Below, in pieces: positions 37,396 to 38,785 of a DNA stretch of 38,785 nt; position 1 is the first letter of the stretch, and every line of letters starts with the position of its first letter. Position numbers and translations under genes: made by a program. The notes under the pieces were generated by a model. That model had not been told where the DNA came from and ran no database searches. It saw only the letters and a list, made by a program, of their open reading frames with translations. This DNA is from CAIOZW01 sp049317725 (GTDB lineage: Bacteria; Acidobacteriota; Blastocatellia; RBC074). The DNA lies in the NCBI GenBank assembly GCA_049317725.1, contig JBMOHS010000015.1, positions 1 through 38,785 of the forward strand. Reading direction: 5' to 3'.

Positions 37396-38766
37396 ATGAT
37401 CGAGATCTTTAAGAATACCAACTACGATTTTCTTGGCAAGCAGAAGCTCATGATCGGTCTGACCTGGGTGCTGATTCTGCTTGGGCTCGGTTCAATCCTT
37501 TATCGTGCTTTTGACGGTCGAGAGGAGACGAAGCCGTTCAATCTCGGCGTCGACTTCGTCGGTGGAACCTTGGCGACGGTCAAGTTCAATGGGGCTCCTG
37601 ACCTCGGGCGGGTGCGCACTGCCCTCGGCAGCCAAGGTATTGAAACCGAGAAGGTGACCCTTCAGCCGATCGCGGATCCCATTGGGCAGGCCGCTCGTAA
37701 TGAAGTCCTGATTCGCCTTCCCAATCTGGTTACCGTCATTCAGCAGGAGGGGCAATCGGCAACGGCCGCGAAAGCCAGCGACGACGCGGATATCGGGAAG
37801 GTCAAGCTGCTCTCGGCATTGGCAACCCTCAACGATCCCGCGACGGCAGGCAAAATCGATCTCAATGTTCTTGGTCAGGATCAGCTCGCCTCTGAATTGT
37901 CCGCACGCCTTGGGCTCGACGCACCAAGGGCCAGTGAGATCGCCAAGCGAATCGTCGACTATCGCGAAGATGTGCGTGAAGGACTCATCTCAGACCTGAG
38001 CGAGGTTCGCAACTTGAGCGGCATCGACCCGCAATTGGGAGACTCCCTCGCCCAGAACTTCTTCACCGGCAAGGCGGCGATCAAGAGCCTCGAAGCGGTC
38101 AGTCCGCAGGTCGGTGCCGACCTCCGCAACCGGGCGATCCTCGTCTCCTTCGTCTCGATCCTGGGCATGCTTGTCTACGTTGCCTTCCGCTTCAAGTCGT
38201 GGGGCTTCGGGGTCAGCTCGGTCATCGCAATCATTCACGACGTGCTGGTCACGCTGGGCTTCTTCTCCCTCATGCAGTGGGAGATCAACCTGACGGTTAT
38301 TGCCGCGCTTCTGACCCTCATCGGCTACTCGATGAACGATACGATCGTCATCTTCGACCGGATCCGTGAGATGATGCGCGTCAGGCGTCGCGAATCCCTC
38401 GAGACCCTCACCAACGAGGCCGTCAACCAGACCCTCTCCCGGACGGTGATCACCTCTGGATTGACCTTTCTGACCGTCTGCTCCCTCCTCTTCTTCGGAG
38501 GGGAGGTCCTCAAGAGCTTCTCCTGGGTTCTCTTCATCGGGATTATCGTCGGTACCTACTCGACGATCTACATTGCCTCGCCGTTCATGCTGATGTGGGA
38601 GCGCTGGCGAGGCAATCGCGCACGTCTTGCAATCGCGGGAAGCTCCACTGCTGGATCCTCCGGAAGCACGTTCCAGCCCTCTGGAGCGAATGGGACGGAA
38701 GTCTCGCCCCGTATTCTTGCTGCGGCGGGCGTCTCCGCCAAACGGCGCAGGAAGGGCCGCTCGTAG
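37396..38766 (+). CDS. secF: Protein translocase subunit SecF with an enlarged periplasmic domain
   Basis: A 456-residue partner of SecD. Normal SecF is about 300-350 residues. Transmembrane segment 1 is about 18-37, then LGVDFVGGTLATVKF (50-64), the SecF motif VSPQVGADLRNRAI near 235-248, and segments 2-6 with YSMNDTIVIFDRIREMMR and SRTVITSGLTFLTVC. About 120 extra residues (roughly 111-233) sit in the first periplasmic loop; within them, 163-228 resemble a helix-hairpin-helix repeat (ASEIAKRIVDYREDVREG then LSEVRNLSGIDPQLGDSL), the style of ComEA or GspK. The basic C-terminus (KRRRKGRS) is cytoplasmic. No clear ribosome site is seen before ATG 37396. Confidence 0.95.
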   Translation: MIEIFKNTNYDFLGKQKLMIGLTWVLILLGLGSILYRAFDGREETKPFNLGVDFVGGTLATVKFNGAPDLGRVRTALGSQGIETEKVTLQPIADPIGQAARNEVLIRLPNLVTVIQQEGQSATAAKASDDADIGKVKLLSALATLNDPATAGKIDLNVLGQDQLASELSARLGLDAPRASEIAKRIVDYREDVREGLISDLSEVRNLSGIDPQLGDSLAQNFFTGKAAIKSLEAVSPQVGADLRNRAILVSFVSILGMLVYVAFRFKSWGFGVSSVIAIIHDVLVTLGFFSLMQWEINLTVIAALLTLIGYSMNDTIVIFDRIREMMRVRRRESLETLTNEAVNQTLSRTVITSGLTFLTVCSLLFFGGEVLKSFSWVLFIGIIVGTYSTIYIASPFMLMWERWRGNRARLAIAGSSTAGSSGSTFQPSGANGTEVSPRILAAAGVSAKRRRKGRS

Positions 38767-38785
38767 GCGCCCTTTATCATCACGC

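Overview
The window looks like chromosomal DNA of a GC-rich Gram-negative bacterium, most probably an acidobacterium. This rests on a TonB-dependent receptor with an N-terminal carboxypeptidase-regulatory domain, a large secreted PIG-L deacetylase, an alpha/beta-fused 2-oxoacid dehydrogenase E1, a secreted M61 peptidase with a PDZ domain, and a Tat-exported Gfo/Idh/MocA oxidoreductase. The phylum call is inference from gene content; no rRNA, tRNA, CRISPR array, transposase or phage gene was seen.

Layout. 1-494: the first codons of a leftward gene with its promoter, then a repeat-rich gap. 495-9761 (minus): a compact five-gene operon running M61 peptidase, PIG-L deacetylase, E1 fusion, APC permease, PfkB kinase. 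9964-11557 (plus): aat and a Bax-inhibitor-1 family protein. 11612-13129 (minus): an AIM24-family protein and a GNAT acetyltransferase. 13659-17732 (plus): the outer-membrane receptor. 17873-24783 (plus): enolase, GalU, a glucuronokinase-like GHMP kinase, a secreted amidohydrolase and a Tat-dependent oxidoreductase. 24865-25506 (minus): a small cation-diffusion-facilitator-like transporter. 25719-26786 (plus): a DUF1611 protein. 26889-27884 (minus): an unknown exported protein. 28169-32569 (plus): pstS-pstC-pstA-pstB1-pstB2. 32671-38766 (plus): der, tgt, yajC, secD, secF.

How genes work together. The minus operon combines secreted hydrolysis (M61, PIG-L), amino-acid uptake (APC), oxidative decarboxylation (E1) and sugar or nucleoside phosphorylation (PfkB). 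GalU and the GHMP kinase overlap by four bases and could form a two-step route from a free sugar, perhaps glucuronate, to its UDP form. The pst genes encode a phosphate importer with two different ATPase subunits. tgt-yajC-secD-secF is a widely conserved cluster coupling queuosine tRNA modification with the Sec accessory complex.

The strongest candidates for something new are: (i) the two Pst ATPases have complementary losses, PstB1 lacking the Q-loop Gln and switch His but keeping LSGGQ, PstB2 keeping these but having lost LSGGQ, which predicts an asymmetric heterodimer; (ii) the coupled GalU and glucuronokinase-like kinase; (iii) a helix-hairpin-helix-like insertion in the first periplasmic domain of SecF; (iv) several short-period repeat families (7, 8 and 9 bp units, plus a 26-bp inverted repeat) in the gaps at 146-492 and 28022-28161.
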